Part shown: in pieces, positions 62,216 to 64,000 of the stretch | Numbering within the stretch: position 1 is the stretch's first letter | Layout: each line of letters begins with the position of its first letter | NCBI GenBank assembly: GCA_019916065.1 | Contig: CM034237.1 | Location: 806,001 to 870,000, forward strand | Length of the DNA: 64,000 nt | From: Vitellaria paradoxa | Taxonomy: Eukaryota; Streptophyta; Magnoliopsida; Ericales; Sapotaceae | Reading direction: 5' to 3' | The notes under the pieces: generated by a model | What the model was told of the DNA's origin: nothing | Database searches by the model: none | What the model saw: only the letters and a program-made list of their open reading frames with translations | Made by a program: the position numbers and the translations under genes

Positions 62216-62957
62216 TTAGCAAATCTATTTTAAAGCGCCACTGTAGGAAGCTGGGGATCACCAGGTGGCCATCTAAAATGATGATCAGTGAAGGACCAGC
62301 TCCAATTGCTGAGTCTGTCCAAAATGCAGGATCATATACTACAAATGCAAGTCGACTTCCCAGTACTACTGCTGTCGTCTCCGATCAACGAAATTCCGAA
62401 TTTCACGAGGAAAGGGGCAGACCGGCCTGCTATCAACAACAAAATTTCTTATCGTCCTCTACTGCTTCAGATACCGTGACTGATCAGTTCAGTTCACTCC
62501 ATCGGTGCCTTGCCTTGTTACTTCAAGGCAAGACAATCTTAGTTCACTGATGACTACCACTGCTCCAGATCCCAAGACTGATCAATTCACTCCAGCGATG
62601 CCTTGCGTTATTACTTCAAGGCAAGACAATCTTAGCTCAGCGATGACTACCGTAAAGGCAACATATGGAGACGGTATGATAAAATTTCAAATTGACTCAA
62701 CCGCCGAGAGAATCATTGATCAACTGAAGGATGGAGTTGCAAAGAGGCTTCAATTACAGGATGGTAGTTACGATATGATGTACAAGGATGAAGATGGTGA
62801 TTTGATCTTAATAAAGTGTGATGAAGATGCACAGGAATGCATTCGTAATTCAACTCCACCGGGCAGCGAGGCAGTTAAATTATACCTTCGTGATAAAAGC
62901 AGCAGCAGCAACAGAAAGAGTTTGAAAAGAAAAAAAAAAAAAAAAGGTAACTTGTGA
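62216..62957 (+). pseudogene. NLP-like exon 4, RWP-RK C-half 2 and PB1
   Basis: Starts VSKSILKRHCRKLGITRWPSKM, completing the second RWP-RK domain, then a linker. The PB1 domain (VKATYGDGMIKFQI ... YKDEDGDLILIKCDEDAQECI) keeps the basic lysine and the acidic OPCA motif needed for PB1 pairing, and the stop follows a lysine-rich tail. A 93-base tandem duplication precedes PB1 (starts near 62,460 and 62,555). The first copy has an extra gttca, so the linker frame ends at a stop (62,548-62,550) and PB1 is in another frame. Confidence 0.75.
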
Positions 62958-64000
62958 CCCTGGTTATAATGTTCGAACCTAAATTTTAAACAAAAGAGTA
63001 GTTTTGCCTTTCATGTTGTAATACAAACTTGATTTAGGCCTCGATGACTAAATGGCCCAATGTTGTGTTAGTGATCCAATATCTAGAAATCTCTTGAAAA
63101 AATATCACTAAACAATTCCTAACAATCCCTAGCAGATACATCTTGTAAATGTTAGAACGTGTGGCGCACTTTTCCAACATTTCTGTTATTTTGTATCAAT
63201 TGAAAACTGGCAATACATCCAGCAAAGGAAGAGCAGTACTACTCGGACGGTAATTTTTCCAAGTAATGGAAATGCACTGACTATCCAGATTTATTTATTT
63301 ATTTTGACAAGTGCACCGAACATCCAGATTTTTGATGGAACAGGTTGTACGGTAGAGAGTTTTTACAAGTGCACTCAACATCCAAAATTTTGACGGAACA
63401 TTGGTATAGTAGAGAGTAATAATAAAACATAATCAGTTACACTACATAAGAAAATAGATCCCAAAAAAATATACAAAAGTGCAAAAAAATCAATTATCAG
63501 ACAATCAAATAAATATAAGAAAACATCTGTAATAATTATATGTCTTGGAGACCAGAAAGCTTAAACTCTCAGTCAATAGTTACACAATAAATTCCCCATG
63601 CTTCCACTTTAAATGGTATCTTAAATAAACATTTCTCGACTCCTTGCATGGTGCTTGCTAGCCAGCTGCGCTTGAAAAATTTAAGCCCAAGTCAACCAGA
63701 GAAGTTTATGATATCTATGCAGCAATTAAACAAGAAAAACGATCAACAAAAATATGAAGTTATGCACCTTCGACGTGTACAAGAGACTCATCAATCAAGA
63801 TAAATATAGACTACATCCTTCAACCAACATAGAACCAAAAAGCAAAACATGACATGACTAAAAAGCTACTAAAAAGTGACAATTCAATTCAGCATATTAC
63901 ATTATATATATATGTGTGTATTTTTTTTTTTTTTTTTTAAATTCCAGATCTTAACTAATACTAGATCACAACAACGCAACCTCCTCCTAGCAACCACAGT
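62958..64000. other. 3' flank, no gene recognised
   Basis: Probably the 3' untranslated region of the NLP-like gene, then spacer. A tandem duplication of about 65 bases (acaagtgcac..aacatcca.a.tttt) lies at 63,308-63,415, and a TA run followed by a T tract at 63,903-63,938. The right edge could hold the 3' end of a minus-strand gene outside the window, but no coding frame supports this. Confidence 0.4.

Larger units (their letters stand above)
55199..62957 (+). pseudogene. NLP-like RWP-RK/PB1 gene with doubled RWP-RK domain
   Basis: Relative of NIN-like proteins, plant transcription factors for nitrate response. Four exons: 55199-56231, 58974-59307, 59456-59890, 62216-62957; splice phases 0, 1, 1. 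Exon 1 gives the N-terminal NLP region, exons 2-4 give two complete RWP-RK domains, and exon 4 ends in a PB1 domain. Breaks: a one-base frame shift near 55,901-55,915 and a 5-base duplication near 62,490. The middle NLP block that normally lies between the N-terminal region and the RWP-RK domain (several hundred residues) is absent. The RWPxRK signature is altered in both copies. I read it as a probable pseudogene, yet all three introns keep good splice sites and joined frames, so a recent or still-expressed gene, or assembly errors, remain possible. Confidence 0.8.

Overview
The window is nuclear DNA of a dicot plant, probably a woody one; I cannot name the order. The evidence is a set of intron-rich genes with GT/AG splice sites and plant-specific products, AT-rich spacers, and many degraded plant transposons. 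There are no rRNA or tRNA genes, CRISPR arrays or bacterial-style operons.

Layout. (1) 1-1,500: a roughly 100-bp tandem repeat packed with TGGGCC/TGGGCT motifs, then AT-rich DNA. (2) 1,502-32,234, minus strand: a complete class VIII myosin gene. I could join 23 coding exons by hand into one uninterrupted frame of 1,172 codons plus stop. Its introns hold an LTR 5' end with primer-binding site, a copia LTR piece, a long-TIR element, RTE-LINE debris, several MITEs and many short tandem duplications. (3) 33.1-37.9 kb: AT-rich spacer. (4) 37,894-40,394, minus strand: a complete four-exon MORF/RIP organellar RNA-editing factor (258 aa). (5) 40.4-48.5 kb: a foldback element, a MITE, an RTE LINE and an L1-type LINE, all decayed. 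(6) 48,600-50,055, minus strand: a PP2A activator (PTPA), one long exon plus a 31-bp tail exon. (7) 50-55 kb: AT-rich spacer with tandem repeats, ending in a regular array of CACGTG boxes. (8) 55,199-62,957, plus strand: an unusual NIN-like-protein (NLP) relative.

The NLP relative is the most interesting item. An exon-intron-exon block of about 590 bp has been duplicated in tandem. Because the RWP-RK domain is split by a phase-1 intron inside that block, splicing would give two complete RWP-RK domains in one polypeptide, where the family has one. The gene also lacks the usual middle region and carries two frame breaks (near 55,905 and near 62,490). It ends in an intact-looking PB1 domain. It is either a decaying pseudogene or a gene under fast remodelling.

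The four genes have no evident common pathway: a cytoskeletal motor, an organelle RNA-editing cofactor, a phosphatase activator, and a remnant nitrate-type transcription factor. All exon coordinates come from reading splice sites and checking frame by hand. Family assignments are from memory of conserved motifs, with no database search.
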